DNA of 64,000 nt, taken from NCBI GenBank assembly GCA_965242805.1, contig CBDETD010000002.1, positions 558,001-622,000 on the forward strand, read 5' to 3'. Shown piece after piece: positions 55,513 to 64,000 of the stretch. Numbering within the stretch: the first letter of the stretch is position 1; every line of letters starts with the position of its first letter. Source of the stretch: JANQEU01 sp965242805. Lineage in GTDB: Bacteria > Bacteroidota > Bacteroidia > Cytophagales > Cyclobacteriaceae. Position numbers and translations under genes: made by a program. Under the pieces are notes generated by a model. That model had not been told where the DNA came from. It did no database searches and saw nothing but the letters and a program-made list of their open reading frames with translations.

Positions 55513-55535
55513 TATACATAGATTATCTAAGTATA
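55513..55535. promoter_or_regulatory. 23-bp palindrome upstream of cassette C PadR
   Basis: Two 11-bp arms, TATACaTAGAT and ATCTAaGTATA, around a single T; 10 of 11 pairs match. It begins 17 bp before the PadR ATG (55496) in the region where the promoter must lie. Interpreted as the autoregulatory operator for this PadR; unrelated in sequence to the cassette A/B site. Confidence 0.65.
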
Positions 55536-55666
55536 CGTTGAATAACTTTTTAGTGTTCTTAATTACAAGTGTTATTGGTCATGAGATCCCTGCCGTTCGT
55601 ATGAATTTTTGAACATACTAGGTTAGGGGACGTCTCTTTAGAAAGTCGACTAAACCCATTATGCTT

Positions 55667-56809
55667 ATGAGAAAGATTAACCTACTTCTAATTTCAGCCA
55701 TATCAATGGCGTTTTCCTCCCAACTGTACGGCCAAAATGACAACAGTGCTGCAGATATTGTGTCCATGAGTGCACTTGAATTTTCAGAAGATGGAGTGCT
55801 ATTCATCGGAGATTCCAAGGCAGGAATGGTTCATGCTCTTCAATTGAATGACAACACAAAAAGCGAAAATGAGGAATCTTTACAGGTTTTTGATCTTGAG
55901 GGTAAGATCGGTGCCTTGTTAGGTACCACCGGAGAAGACATTTTGATCCATGATATGGCTGTTAATCCAATCTCACAGAACACTTATTTCAGTGTTTCAA
56001 GAGCTCGTGCCAATTGGACCAGTAATTGGCAGCTACCTAACGAGCTTACGGATTCCAATATATTGGTCAGATTGACCCCCTCGGGTGAATTCTCAGAAGT
56101 GGATCTGCAGGATGTTGAATTGGCATCTATTGACATCCCAAATCCCGTGGACAATGAAAAGGAGCATAAATGGAAGAAAGGTACAAAGCTTCGAGCCGAG
56201 GCAATCACAGATCTAGCATTGCATCGAGGAAACCTTTATGTGGCCGGCCTTTCAAACGAAGAATTCGCATCATCAATGTGGGTAATGCCCTATCCATTTC
56301 AGGGAGAAGCATCGATGACCACTCTTGAGATCTATCACGGAGCGCATGGTGCCTATGAAACACATGCCCCTATTCGTACATTTTTACCATATGAACTCAA
56401 TGATAAGGACCATATGATGGCTGCATACCTCTGTACCCCATTGGTAACTTTTGAAACCGATCAATTCTCTGATGGTGACCATTTAAAAGGCAGAACGGTA
56501 GCAGAATTTGGATCCGGCAATTATCCGATTGACATGATCTCATACAAGAGCGGAGAAGAAGAATACATTATGATGTCCAATAGTCAACTCCCTTTACTGA
56601 TCATTGATCCAAAAGATGTAGAATCATTTGAAGGGGAAATAACGACTGAGGTCAAAGGATATTTGGGGGGAGTTAAATATACTCCACGGTCCGGTGCGGG
56701 CATTTATCATATTGCTGACTTTAATGCGAAATACATTTTGGCGACGCAACGAATGGCCAATGGTAAAATGGCACTCTCTTCGTTATCGAAGAACTGGATG
56801 AGACCTTAA
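55667..56809 (+). CDS. secreted protein, possible beta-propeller
   Basis: A ~380-residue protein with a signal peptide (MRKINLLLISAISMAFSSQLYG). Repeated motif-like strands (GVLFIGDSKAGMVHAL, NTYFSVSRARANW, GNLYVAGLSNEEF and a final YHIADFNAKYILATQR) suggest a propeller. No catalytic motif seen. ATG 55667 is preferred; ATG 55661 adds two residues. The next gene starts 1 bp after the stop, so the two are coupled. Family not recognised. Confidence 0.75.
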   Translation: MRKINLLLISAISMAFSSQLYGQNDNSAADIVSMSALEFSEDGVLFIGDSKAGMVHALQLNDNTKSENEESLQVFDLEGKIGALLGTTGEDILIHDMAVNPISQNTYFSVSRARANWTSNWQLPNELTDSNILVRLTPSGEFSEVDLQDVELASIDIPNPVDNEKEHKWKKGTKLRAEAITDLALHRGNLYVAGLSNEEFASSMWVMPYPFQGEASMTTLEIYHGAHGAYETHAPIRTFLPYELNDKDHMMAAYLCTPLVTFETDQFSDGDHLKGRTVAEFGSGNYPIDMISYKSGEEEYIMMSNSQLPLLIIDPKDVESFEGEITTEVKGYLGGVKYTPRSGAGIYHIADFNAKYILATQRMANGKMALSSLSKNWMRP

Positions 56810-56810
56810 A

Positions 56811-57974
56811 TTGGTGAAACTAGGGTTAATCGTAAAGACGGGGATCTTTTTCCTCGTCTTATTTTCTTTTTTTTATTTAAGAGCACAGGAACCCTGGCAG
56901 ATTGATTTTCAAGGTGATCCCCAAAAAAAGGATTTTGGTAGAGTTGCAGTGAATCTTCCTCTGGATCTTTCCCTCGAGATCAAAAATCCAGGTGATTATC
57001 TTAAGGTTTACGTAGGGACAAATCCAACATCTGATACCCCTCCCATAGTTGGCAATTATTGGACGGAAAACAACCTTATGTTTTTCATACCTAAATATCC
57101 TCCACCGCCAGGCATAACTTATTCTATTGTTTTTCATGCGCGTAGATTGACCGAAGATTATCACCTGAAAGACGAACTTCCCATTACTTTCACAAAAGAA
57201 GCTTATGTGAAAGATGTAACGCTTATCCCCGAAACAGAAGTTGTTACCATTTATCCTTCCGCTGATACCGTACCATCCAACCTTCTGAGGATCTACTTAT
57301 ATTTTACCAATCCAATGGGATCAAAAGATCCATTTGAATACATCTCCCTTCAATCTGATGATGGAGTTGAGATTGAGGATGCATTTGTTGAGGTTCCAGC
57401 CGGACTTTGGGATAGATCCCGTAAACGACTTACAGTACTCATTCATCCGGGACGCGTAAAAAGAGGAATAGGACCCCGAGATACAATGGGTCCAGTCTTT
57501 GAAAAAGGTAAATCCTACACACTGAGAATAAGTGGTAATTGGGAGGATGATAAAGGACTTCCTTTAGTCAATACCGTCGAAAAGATCTATCGGGTAACCG
57601 GTGCAGACAGGAAAATCGTTGATCCTGTAAACTGGACTCTTACCAGTCCTACCATCGGTACGTTCCAACCTTTGGTAGTTGATTTTGGCGAACCTCTGGA
57701 TCATGCGCTCATCAATAGAATGATCACTGTAATCGATGATCAAGGTCTACCAGTTGAGGGAAAGATAGAAGCATTTCAGGAAGAATCTAGCATTAGTTTC
57801 ATTCCTATATATCATTGGAAATCAGGAAGTTATAAATTATTGATTAATCCAAAATTAGAAGACCTGGCTGGAAATAACCTTATCAGCGTGTTTGATCTTG
57901 AATCAGGTAATAGTGATCAGGTTTCTTCTGGCAAAAGCTTGGCAACTATTCAGTTCAAAACAATAAGAAAATAG
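56811..57974 (+). CDS. secreted protein with Ig-like (SbsA-type) domains
   Basis: A ~387-residue exported protein. The signal helix is about 5-24 (VKTGIFFLVLFSFFYL). SbsA-Ig-like regions of beta strands follow, with RIYLYFTNPMGSKD and VVDFGEPLDHALIN as the characteristic 'local extremum' strands. There is no ATG: the start is TTG 56811 or GTG 56814, directly after the previous stop, which points to translational coupling. Probable outer-surface or periplasmic partner of the preceding protein. Confidence 0.72.
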   Translation: MVKLGLIVKTGIFFLVLFSFFYLRAQEPWQIDFQGDPQKKDFGRVAVNLPLDLSLEIKNPGDYLKVYVGTNPTSDTPPIVGNYWTENNLMFFIPKYPPPPGITYSIVFHARRLTEDYHLKDELPITFTKEAYVKDVTLIPETEVVTIYPSADTVPSNLLRIYLYFTNPMGSKDPFEYISLQSDDGVEIEDAFVEVPAGLWDRSRKRLTVLIHPGRVKRGIGPRDTMGPVFEKGKSYTLRISGNWEDDKGLPLVNTVEKIYRVTGADRKIVDPVNWTLTSPTIGTFQPLVVDFGEPLDHALINRMITVIDDQGLPVEGKIEAFQEESSISFIPIYHWKSGSYKLLINPKLEDLAGNNLISVFDLESGNSDQVSSGKSLATIQFKTIRK

Positions 57975-57988
57975 CAGGTATTTAAATC

Positions 57989-59452
57989 TTAAAGAAGTTT
58001 GGCCCAAAGCTCAACCCATCGAATTAGTTGCCGAACAATATTGAACTCCTGGATGACCCTATTTCTTCCATTCATACCCATCTCTTCTCGACGGTCCGGA
58101 TCTTTAAGGATCTCCATTAGCACATCCCTAACAGATTTAGGATCATCCGGATTTGGATTTATTAAGCCTTGAATACCATCTTCTACCTGTGACCTGAGAC
58201 CTGTCGCTCCGGACACTACCATCGGCACTGCTTTCCACATAGCCTCAGTGGCAGTAAGTCCAAATCCTTCCTGGAGAGAGTTTTGTACTACGATATTGGA
58301 GGTTCTTTGTAAGGCGTTCACAATCAAGGCATTCTCTTTCGCTGAATTCATGGGTAAAAGAAGAATAGCAATATCCTTCTGTAGATCGGGATGAATGGAT
58401 TTGTATCTGGCAATGATAGTTTCCATTACCTCCAGTCCCTCCGGGTCATCCTGGATTGAATCCAGGTCTGGACCTGCCAGTACCAACCTACATTTGCTTA
58501 TCCATCTATACTCATACGAGTCCTTCGGTAGCCTGTTACCTACTTCTTTCATCCCAACAAATCCCTCCATTAAAGGAACAAAACCCTTCAAATAATCCCA
58601 CCTGGAGACTTGCGTAATAACAGGGCGATGTAATAATTCCAAATCAGATGGTGATGTACAGGAGCCGGAAGTTCCATCTGGCTGTATTCTTTTCACCAAA
58701 TGACTGTAAAATGGATAAACAAGTTCTTCAATACCGTCAATTATTCCCGCCTGATGAAGTATACCTACATTTTTATGAACGTTTAGCTCACGATTCTTAT
58801 AACTGTAGGTGTCTATGGAGGGTGGAATAATGGCTACTTTTGCCTTATCTATCTGTTCAGGAATATACTCAGGAACTGAATATACATAGTGCTGATATGC
58901 TTGCAGATATGGTGCGAGAAAATCCCAGGCCGCATTTGTAGCTTCATTTCGTAGTTCCAGGCCAATATGGCATCTCCATATTAGAGTAACGTCACGTTTT
59001 TCCGCAATCATATTTCCCATTGCGGCAGGTTGAGGATCGTGAATAACAACGATATCTCCATCCTTAATGAGCTTCAACGCATCCTCAACATTGTTTGCAT
59101 TAATGCCTTCATAGAGTTCCTTATTTTTCTTGTTGAAATATTCAGGATCCCCCTTTCCATGGATTGCATTATGGATCTGTTTCGTGAAAACGAAGAAATC
59201 CGGATCGTCGGCCTCCATTACCAACCATTCTACACTCACACCCATGCTGCGTAGTATGTTCATTTGACTGGGTAACATCTCTGCTACCCCTCCTCCCTGG
59301 GCAGTGGAGTTGATCATCCATATTGTCCGGTCATCAAATTTGGCTTTGTTGTTCTCAGTGACTTCTTGCAGCTGATTGATGGTGGATATCAGGGCAGTCT
59401 CAAGTCTGTAATCGTCCAGACCATGTACTTTTTCAATCGTTATTTTTTTCAT
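57989..59452 (-). CDS. treT: trehalose synthase-type GT4 glycosyltransferase (TreT-like)
   Basis: A 487-residue GT-B protein. The N-terminal INSTAQGGGVAEMLPSQ and FVFTKQIHNAIHG stretches match TreT and related trehalose-forming GT4 enzymes. The C-terminal QEGFGLTATEAMWKAVPMV contains the GT4 E-x7-E pair that binds the nucleotide-sugar ribose. TreT reversibly links NDP-glucose and glucose to trehalose. No signal peptide. It is a single gene, convergent with the Ig-domain protein gene (14-bp gap). The enzyme could also be a related GT4 of other specificity. Confidence 0.8.
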   Translation of the reverse strand: MKKITIEKVHGLDDYRLETALISTINQLQEVTENNKAKFDDRTIWMINSTAQGGGVAEMLPSQMNILRSMGVSVEWLVMEADDPDFFVFTKQIHNAIHGKGDPEYFNKKNKELYEGINANNVEDALKLIKDGDIVVIHDPQPAAMGNMIAEKRDVTLIWRCHIGLELRNEATNAAWDFLAPYLQAYQHYVYSVPEYIPEQIDKAKVAIIPPSIDTYSYKNRELNVHKNVGILHQAGIIDGIEELVYPFYSHLVKRIQPDGTSGSCTSPSDLELLHRPVITQVSRWDYLKGFVPLMEGFVGMKEVGNRLPKDSYEYRWISKCRLVLAGPDLDSIQDDPEGLEVMETIIARYKSIHPDLQKDIAILLLPMNSAKENALIVNALQRTSNIVVQNSLQEGFGLTATEAMWKAVPMVVSGATGLRSQVEDGIQGLINPNPDDPKSVRDVLMEILKDPDRREEMGMNGRNRVIQEFNIVRQLIRWVELWAKLL

Positions 59453-59664
59453 GAGGTCAGGATGGGGATAATGTCATTTTCGACCTCAATATACTATATC
59501 ACCATTCCTTTGCAAACTGGTATACTTTACCATCTGAAATGATTTAGATCACCTACTGAAAAAAATCCGGACTGGCTGAAATCCATAAAGTAGTCGGCAT
59601 TCTGTAACGATTTTAAATCAAAGGAGTATTTTAGTTATCGAATAGCTGTTTGATTCTTAAGACT

Positions 59665-62058
59665 ATGGTCAAAAACTACCTAATATCCGCCTGGAGAAAC
59701 CTTCTCAAACATAAGGTATTCACCATCATCAATATTTTCAGCCTTACAGTTGGTATAGCTTCATGTCTGGTGATCTTCCTTTTCATCAAGGATGAGCTTT
59801 CATTCGACTCATTTCACAAAAAGAATATCTATCGGCTTTGTGAAATTCAGAGTTTCCCCGGGACAAACACTCAGAATGTTGCTCTAAGTATGCCTGGAAT
59901 GGCTCCCACAATGGCCAGTGAATTCCCTGAAATAGAGAATTATACCCGTTATTGGAGTTGGGGAGAGCAACTCATTGAATATGGTGACAGAAAGATCATG
60001 GCAGAGAAAGTCGTGGGTGTAGATACTTCATTCTTTGAAGTATTTGATTTTCCATTTGTAGAAGGTGATCCATCGAACGTTGTAGACAAACCTCTTGACG
60101 CCGTCATATCCGAAGGTTTTGCGCAAAAGCTTTATGGAACTAAAAATGTGATCGGGGAAACTTTTGTGATTGATGGCGACCAATGCATCGTTCGAGGGGT
60201 AATGAAGGATATTCCGGAAAACAGCCACTTACAATTCGAAGTAGCACTATCTATTTGGACCGAAGCAAGTAAGAGAGACAATTTCGATGGTGAATTCGGC
60301 AGTAATTTCTTGATTACCTATTTTATATTGAATCCGCAGGCTGATCTTCAAAAAATGTATTCTCAATTTCCGGATTATATGGTTAGGATGGCCGATGGAG
60401 ATGAAACGGTACTTGATATGTACAAATTGTTTTTACAACCACTTTCAGACGTTCACCTTGCCTCAACGGATATAGAGCATGATTATCAAAATTACAGGAA
60501 GTTTAATGGCGAGTACATCAATGTCTTTGTCTTGGTTGGGATATTTATCCTGATCATTGCCACGGTCAACTTTATGAATCTTACAACCGCCAGAGCCGGA
60601 TATCGAGCAAAGGAAGTTGGAGTCAGGAAAACGATAGGTGCCCGCAAAAAGCAACTTATCATCCAGTTTATCCTTGAGTCAATATTTCTGTCATTTCTGG
60701 CTTTCATGTTGGCTGTATCTCTTGTTTATCTGTCATTACCATTTCTCAATGACCTAATCGACCGAAAACTTGATATGAATTGGATATCAATGGATCCCTT
60801 CATGGTAACTCTCCTATTAGTTTTCACCGTTTTGCTGGGAATTGTTGCAGGATTTTACCCAAGTATATATCTCTCCTCGTTCAAACCGATTGTCGTTCTG
60901 AAAGGGTTGAAAATCACAGAAAAGAAATCTATCCTTCGAAGTTCACTCATTGTAATGCAGTTCAGCCTGGCTGTGGGGATGATCGTTTGTACGCTAATCG
61001 TTCTACAACAATTGTTGTTCATGAAAAACAAAGACCTGGGCTTCAACAAAGATCATATCGTTCTGATCGATATGAACAAGGAAGCGAGGGAAAACTATGA
61101 TGCCATGAAACAGGACTTGCTATCAAGCGCCAATGTACTTGGAGTTACTGCTTCCGGTCAGCGCCTGGGCAACAATTTCCATCAATGGGGATTTAAAGTT
61201 CGAAAGGACACAGGAATTGTTGACATCACCCCCTCTAACGTACTGGTTGACTACGATTATTTCGATGTCTATGATATCAAGATTCTCAAAGGAAGAGGTT
61301 TTTCAAAGGAATACGGTACTGATGATGGTCTTGCTTTTGTGATCAACGAGTCCTTCGCTAAAGAACTTGGATTCGAGGACCCAATTGGGCAAAAAGCCGG
61401 ACACGGCTGGTACCCCGACGATTCATTGGGGACTATCATCGGCGTCACTGAAGACTTCAACTTCAATTCCTTGCATTACAAAGTCAACACGCTATCGATG
61501 GTGGTTCATTCCGAATGGGGATACAGCGAAATGTCTGTTAAATTAAATGGTCAAAACATTGATCAGGCACTTAGAGACGTAGAAGCCTCCTATTCAAAAT
61601 TCGTGAAGGACTACCCTATAGATATTGTGTTTCTTGATGATCATTTCAACGAATTATATAAATCCGATCAACAGATGGGTTCCGTAGTTACCATAATGGC
61701 AGCATTGTCAATTTTAATTGGGTGTATGGGTTTGTTTGGGTTGGCTTCTATATCGATCCAACGAAGGATCAAAGAAATTGGGATCCGAAAGGTAATGGGG
61801 GCTACCGTAAAGGAGCTGCTATTTTTACTTTCCAGAGACTTTACCCTGTTGGTGATTCTTGCATTCATCATTGCCTCCCCCCTCACATATCTGTTTCTTT
61901 CCGGTTGGCTTGAGAACTTCGCATATCGGATCGTAATTGATCCAATGATCTTTGTGGGAGGTGGCCTATTGTCCATGGCAATTGCACTGGTCACCATAAG
62001 TTACCATGTGTTCAGAGCTGCCAATTCCAATCCTGTAGATTCTCTACGATATGAGTAG
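59665..62058 (+). CDS. FtsX-type permease without prefix domain
   Basis: A 797-residue membrane protein with two MacB-like halves and no N-terminal soluble prefix, starting at ATG 59665 (MVKNYLISAWRNLLKH), a typical MacB_PCD start. A TTG at 59650 is less likely. FtsX loops are AGYRAKEVGVRKTIGAR and QRRIKEIGIRKVMGAT. Its 3' end overlaps the rsgA start by 8 bp, so the two are probably co-transcribed. No PadR or ATPase gene is adjacent. Confidence 0.92.
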   Translation: MVKNYLISAWRNLLKHKVFTIINIFSLTVGIASCLVIFLFIKDELSFDSFHKKNIYRLCEIQSFPGTNTQNVALSMPGMAPTMASEFPEIENYTRYWSWGEQLIEYGDRKIMAEKVVGVDTSFFEVFDFPFVEGDPSNVVDKPLDAVISEGFAQKLYGTKNVIGETFVIDGDQCIVRGVMKDIPENSHLQFEVALSIWTEASKRDNFDGEFGSNFLITYFILNPQADLQKMYSQFPDYMVRMADGDETVLDMYKLFLQPLSDVHLASTDIEHDYQNYRKFNGEYINVFVLVGIFILIIATVNFMNLTTARAGYRAKEVGVRKTIGARKKQLIIQFILESIFLSFLAFMLAVSLVYLSLPFLNDLIDRKLDMNWISMDPFMVTLLLVFTVLLGIVAGFYPSIYLSSFKPIVVLKGLKITEKKSILRSSLIVMQFSLAVGMIVCTLIVLQQLLFMKNKDLGFNKDHIVLIDMNKEARENYDAMKQDLLSSANVLGVTASGQRLGNNFHQWGFKVRKDTGIVDITPSNVLVDYDYFDVYDIKILKGRGFSKEYGTDDGLAFVINESFAKELGFEDPIGQKAGHGWYPDDSLGTIIGVTEDFNFNSLHYKVNTLSMVVHSEWGYSEMSVKLNGQNIDQALRDVEASYSKFVKDYPIDIVFLDDHFNELYKSDQQMGSVVTIMAALSILIGCMGLFGLASISIQRRIKEIGIRKVMGATVKELLFLLSRDFTLLVILAFIIASPLTYLFLSGWLENFAYRIVIDPMIFVGGGLLSMAIALVTISYHVFRAANSNPVDSLRYE

Positions 62059-63121
62059 TGTCTCATTGGAGCAATATGGTTTTAGAGAGGAATTCCGGCT
62101 TGATTTGGAGGAGGAATTTAGTGATCTGGAGTTGGGTCGTGTTATTACAGAACACAAGGAAAGATACATTCTCCAAACAGGATCAGGAGAAGTTGAAGCA
62201 GAAGTACTTGGCAATCTGAGGTATACCGCGACAGTTAGAGCGGATTTCCCAGCTGTGGGTGACTGGGTGGCATTCATGCGGTATCAGGGGTCCTCAGCAA
62301 TCATACACAAGATCTTGCCTCGTTTTTCTACATTGGAGCGAAAAGCGATTGGTAAATCAGGTGAAAAACAAATCATTGCTACAAACATTGACGTGGCCTT
62401 GATTATGCTGGGATGCGATCGGGATTTTAATATAAATCGTATTGAACGCTACCTGGCTATTTGTGAAACGGCGAGTGTGATTCCAAAAATTGTTCTTACC
62501 AAGATTGACCTTGTCTCTAAAGATCACCTATCCAATCTTTTAAGTGAAATTGAGAGGAGAGTGAAAGGAATTCCAGTATACCCAGTTAGCAACGAAAATC
62601 GTGCTGGATTTGATGAATTGACAAGGCAGATTGAAAAAGGAAAGACCTACTGTTTACTGGGTTCCAGCGGAGTGGGAAAGTCGACATTGACGAACAATTT
62701 ATCCAGCAGTGATCATATGAAGACCGGCACGACCAGTTCAAGCACAAGCAAAGGTCGTCACATCACAAGTCACAGGGAGTTGGTGCTCCTTGCAAATGGT
62801 GGATTACTGATAGATAATCCTGGGATGAGGGAGGTAGGAATTGCTGATGCGGGACCTGAAACAGACACTATCGAAGATTTCAACCGTATCGCTGAAGGGT
62901 GTTATTATAAGGATTGCACACATGTTCATGAAGCAGGGTGTGCAATTATTGAAGCGGTGGAGAAGGGCCTCATTGATAGGGATTCATATGAGAATTACCT
63001 GAAGATGGTAAGGGAGCAGACTCATTTCGAGATGTCTGAATCGGACAAAAGAAGAAGGGACAAACGGTTTGGCAAGATGGTTAAGCGAATGAAGAAGGAC
63101 AAGGACGATGGGAAGATCTAG
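62051..63121 (+). CDS. rsgA: ribosome small subunit-dependent GTPase A
   Basis: A 356-residue circularly permuted GTPase: OB-fold region about 40-95, then G4 TKID (LTKIDLV), G1 GSSGVGKST and G3 DNPGMRE in permuted order, and the C-terminal zinc motif (GCYYKDCTHVHEAGC). It assists maturation of the 30S subunit. The extreme C-terminus is rich in lysine and arginine. It overlaps the upstream permease gene by 8 bp, an unusual neighbour for a ribosome assembly factor. Confidence 0.97.
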   Translation: MSSVSLEQYGFREEFRLDLEEEFSDLELGRVITEHKERYILQTGSGEVEAEVLGNLRYTATVRADFPAVGDWVAFMRYQGSSAIIHKILPRFSTLERKAIGKSGEKQIIATNIDVALIMLGCDRDFNINRIERYLAICETASVIPKIVLTKIDLVSKDHLSNLLSEIERRVKGIPVYPVSNENRAGFDELTRQIEKGKTYCLLGSSGVGKSTLTNNLSSSDHMKTGTTSSSTSKGRHITSHRELVLLANGGLLIDNPGMREVGIADAGPETDTIEDFNRIAEGCYYKDCTHVHEAGCAIIEAVEKGLIDRDSYENYLKMVREQTHFEMSESDKRRRDKRFGKMVKRMKKDKDDGKI

Positions 63122-63161
63122 GTAAAGTAGAGTTAACCACTCGGAACCCAAATACTGATGG

Positions 63162-63318
63162 TCGTTTGTAACGAGTGCCAGAAAAACATACAAACAATCC
63201 TTATCACCCACTAGCGTCATTTCTACCACTCTCCCGCAGAATGCTGGCGCTCGTTTGTAACGAGTGCCAGTTAAAACAATACAAACAATCCTTATCCCCT
63301 TTAACGTCGTTTCCACTA
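63162..63318. repeat. two-copy direct repeat, period 89 bp
   Basis: Two copies begin at 63162 and 63251. Each starts with TCGTTTGTAACGAGTGCCAG (identical), then an A-rich segment, then ACAAACAATCCTTATC (identical), and drifts afterwards. The similar part is about 65-70 bp per copy. It lies between rsgA and the permease gene, in a 469-bp stretch with no gene. Confidence 0.85.
63244..63270. repeat. REP-like hairpin within the direct repeat
   Basis: CTGGCGCTCGTT - TGT - AACGAGTGCCAG: 12-bp arms, one G-T mismatch, 3-nt loop. The other repeat copy (63155-63181) keeps the right arm but has a degraded left arm. It resembles palindromes associated with REP/RAYT elements; no transposase gene is in the window. 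Confidence 0.6.
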
Positions 63319-63322
63319 CGCT

Positions 63323-63461
63323 CTGTAGTCCTTTCGAAGAAGCTCTTGATCCACTAATTGATTGTAGTTATAAGAAAGCGACTGAGGAAACTATTCATAA
63401 TACCAAGTAGCATCATGAATAGATTTCTCTCTTCGCTCTGCTACGTTCGAAAGGACTGCAG
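63323..63461. repeat. 16-bp inverted repeat separated by 107 bp
   Basis: CTGTAGTCCTTTCGAA (63323-63338) and TTCGAAAGGACTGCAG (63446-63461) are inverted with one mismatch. The interval holds no credible gene. Such a pair could be the ends of a small non-autonomous element (MITE-like) or a degenerate repeat; it adjoins the REP-like copies. Confidence 0.55.
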
Positions 63462-63590
63462 GGGTGTAATGGCCAAGCTCTTAGGTACAAACCCAGATAA
63501 ATCTCAGACAGACAAAAGAGATGAATTGTCTCCACTATCATGACCGGCGACGAAATTTCTTCGTTTTCAGTAATATAGCACATCATAAAG

Positions 63591-64000
63591 ATGCAGTCGG
63601 TAAAGATCTTCAATAAGCAGAAAGCTACATCCCTCGTTGTGGCAAACATGATCGGCACCGGGATATTCGCAACCATTGGTATTCAACTGGAAATTGTACC
63701 CAATCCCATGGTACTTTTGGTCGTGTGGCTGCTTGGAGGATTCTATGCCCTTTCCGGGGCTTTAGTCTACCATCGGGTGGTGACGGAATTCCCGAGGAGT
63801 GGAGGTGAATACCATTTTCTAACGGTCCTGATACATCCTTCCCTGGGATTCTCTGCCGGGCTTCTTTCAATAATAACCGGATTCGGCGCACCAATTGCAC
63901 TCAGCGCCATTGCGGCCGGAGAGTATCTGGAAAACGTCATACAAATGAAAGCAACCCTCACCGGTTCAGTCCTGGTGGCATCCCTGGCTTTCATACACTT
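63591..64000 (+). CDS. APC superfamily amino acid permease (5' part; truncated by window end)
   Basis: The first ~136 residues of a permease, open to the window edge. ATG 63591 begins MQSVKIFNKQKATSLVVANMIGTGIFATIG; here the MIGTGIF motif in helix 1 is the substrate and sodium-site core of APC-type transporters. Helix 2 (VLLVVWLLGGFYALSGALVY) and the FPRSGGEYHFL signature of the amino acid permease group follow. Cargo unknown. It lies after the repeat region and is not obviously linked to rsgA. Confidence 0.85.
   Translation, partial: MQSVKIFNKQKATSLVVANMIGTGIFATIGIQLEIVPNPMVLLVVWLLGGFYALSGALVYHRVVTEFPRSGGEYHFLTVLIHPSLGFSAGLLSIITGFGAPIALSAIAAGEYLENVIQMKATLTGSVLVASLAFIH

Noticed and set aside
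59455..59497. GAGGTC/GACCTC inverted repeat upstream of the TreT-like gene
   Set aside because: Only 6-7 bp with a long loop; expected by chance.
63358..63543. 61-codon open frame in the repeat region
   Set aside because: Crosses one arm of the inverted repeat, no family resemblance and no upstream signal.
1..64000. tRNA, rRNA, CRISPR array, integrase or restriction genes
   Set aside because: I found no cloverleaf-like segment, no regularly spaced repeats and no recombinase or nuclease motifs in any supported gene.

Overview
The window looks like chromosomal DNA of a free-living Bacteroidota bacterium, most likely a marine or soil Cytophagales-type species. This rests on gene families rather than on any marker gene: VPS10/sortilin-like secreted propeller proteins, a two-component propeller/Y_Y_Y sensor, 7TM-AraC regulators, PadR regulators paired with large FtsX-type permeases, many short secreted proteins and lipoproteins, moderate-to-low GC and almost no Shine-Dalgarno sequences. 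No rRNA, tRNA, CRISPR array, prophage or intact insertion sequence was found.

Layout. 0.1-5.5 kb: two tandem GNAT-like paralogues, a reverse-strand transporter / acyl carrier protein / cytochrome P450 operon, a methyltransferase and a sugar isomerase-like protein. 5.6-15.5 kb: two ~1,100-residue sortilin-like propeller proteins flanking a propeller sensor that stops after its histidine box (no ATPase domain), plus a single-domain response regulator. 15.7-21.6 kb: a lipoprotein with an exopolyphosphatase-like motif, a zinc alcohol dehydrogenase, DUF2461, small secreted proteins, a kelch lipoprotein, a DinB-like protein and a zinc-ribbon membrane protein. 21.7-30 kb: a central carbon cluster made of polyphosphate glucokinase, a GH13_18 phosphorylase, a Na+/sugar symporter, Gnd, Zwf, Pgl and gluconokinase. 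30-37 kb: an SRPBCC protein, AraC regulator, toroid protein, PadR/FtsX cassette A, lipoprotein and DinB. 37-41 kb: cellobiose phosphorylase and its sugar:cation symporter. 41-46 kb: a membrane-sensing chemotaxis receptor, a thioredoxin-like protein, a 7TM-AraC regulator and a CPBP protease. 46-55.5 kb: PadR/FtsX cassette B, SDR, BASS transporter, phosphoesterase, an unknown protein and PadR/FtsX cassette C. 55.6-64 kb: two secreted proteins, a TreT-like glycosyltransferase, a fourth FtsX permease overlapping rsgA, a small repeat region and the start of an APC-family permease.

How the genes fit together. The sugar genes form one economy. Cellobiose, a GH13_18 substrate (glucosylglycerate or sucrose-like) and trehalose are opened by enzymes that conserve the glycosidic bond energy. 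Free glucose can be phosphorylated with polyphosphate, and glucose-6-phosphate or gluconate enters the oxidative pentose phosphate pathway. The most notable regulatory signal is a shared palindrome, TTTGT-N3-ACAAA, 10-12 nt upstream of the PadR genes of the two paralogous FtsX cassettes. The third PadR belongs to a different subfamily and has a different 23-bp palindrome. None of the four FtsX-type permeases has an ABC ATPase gene nearby.
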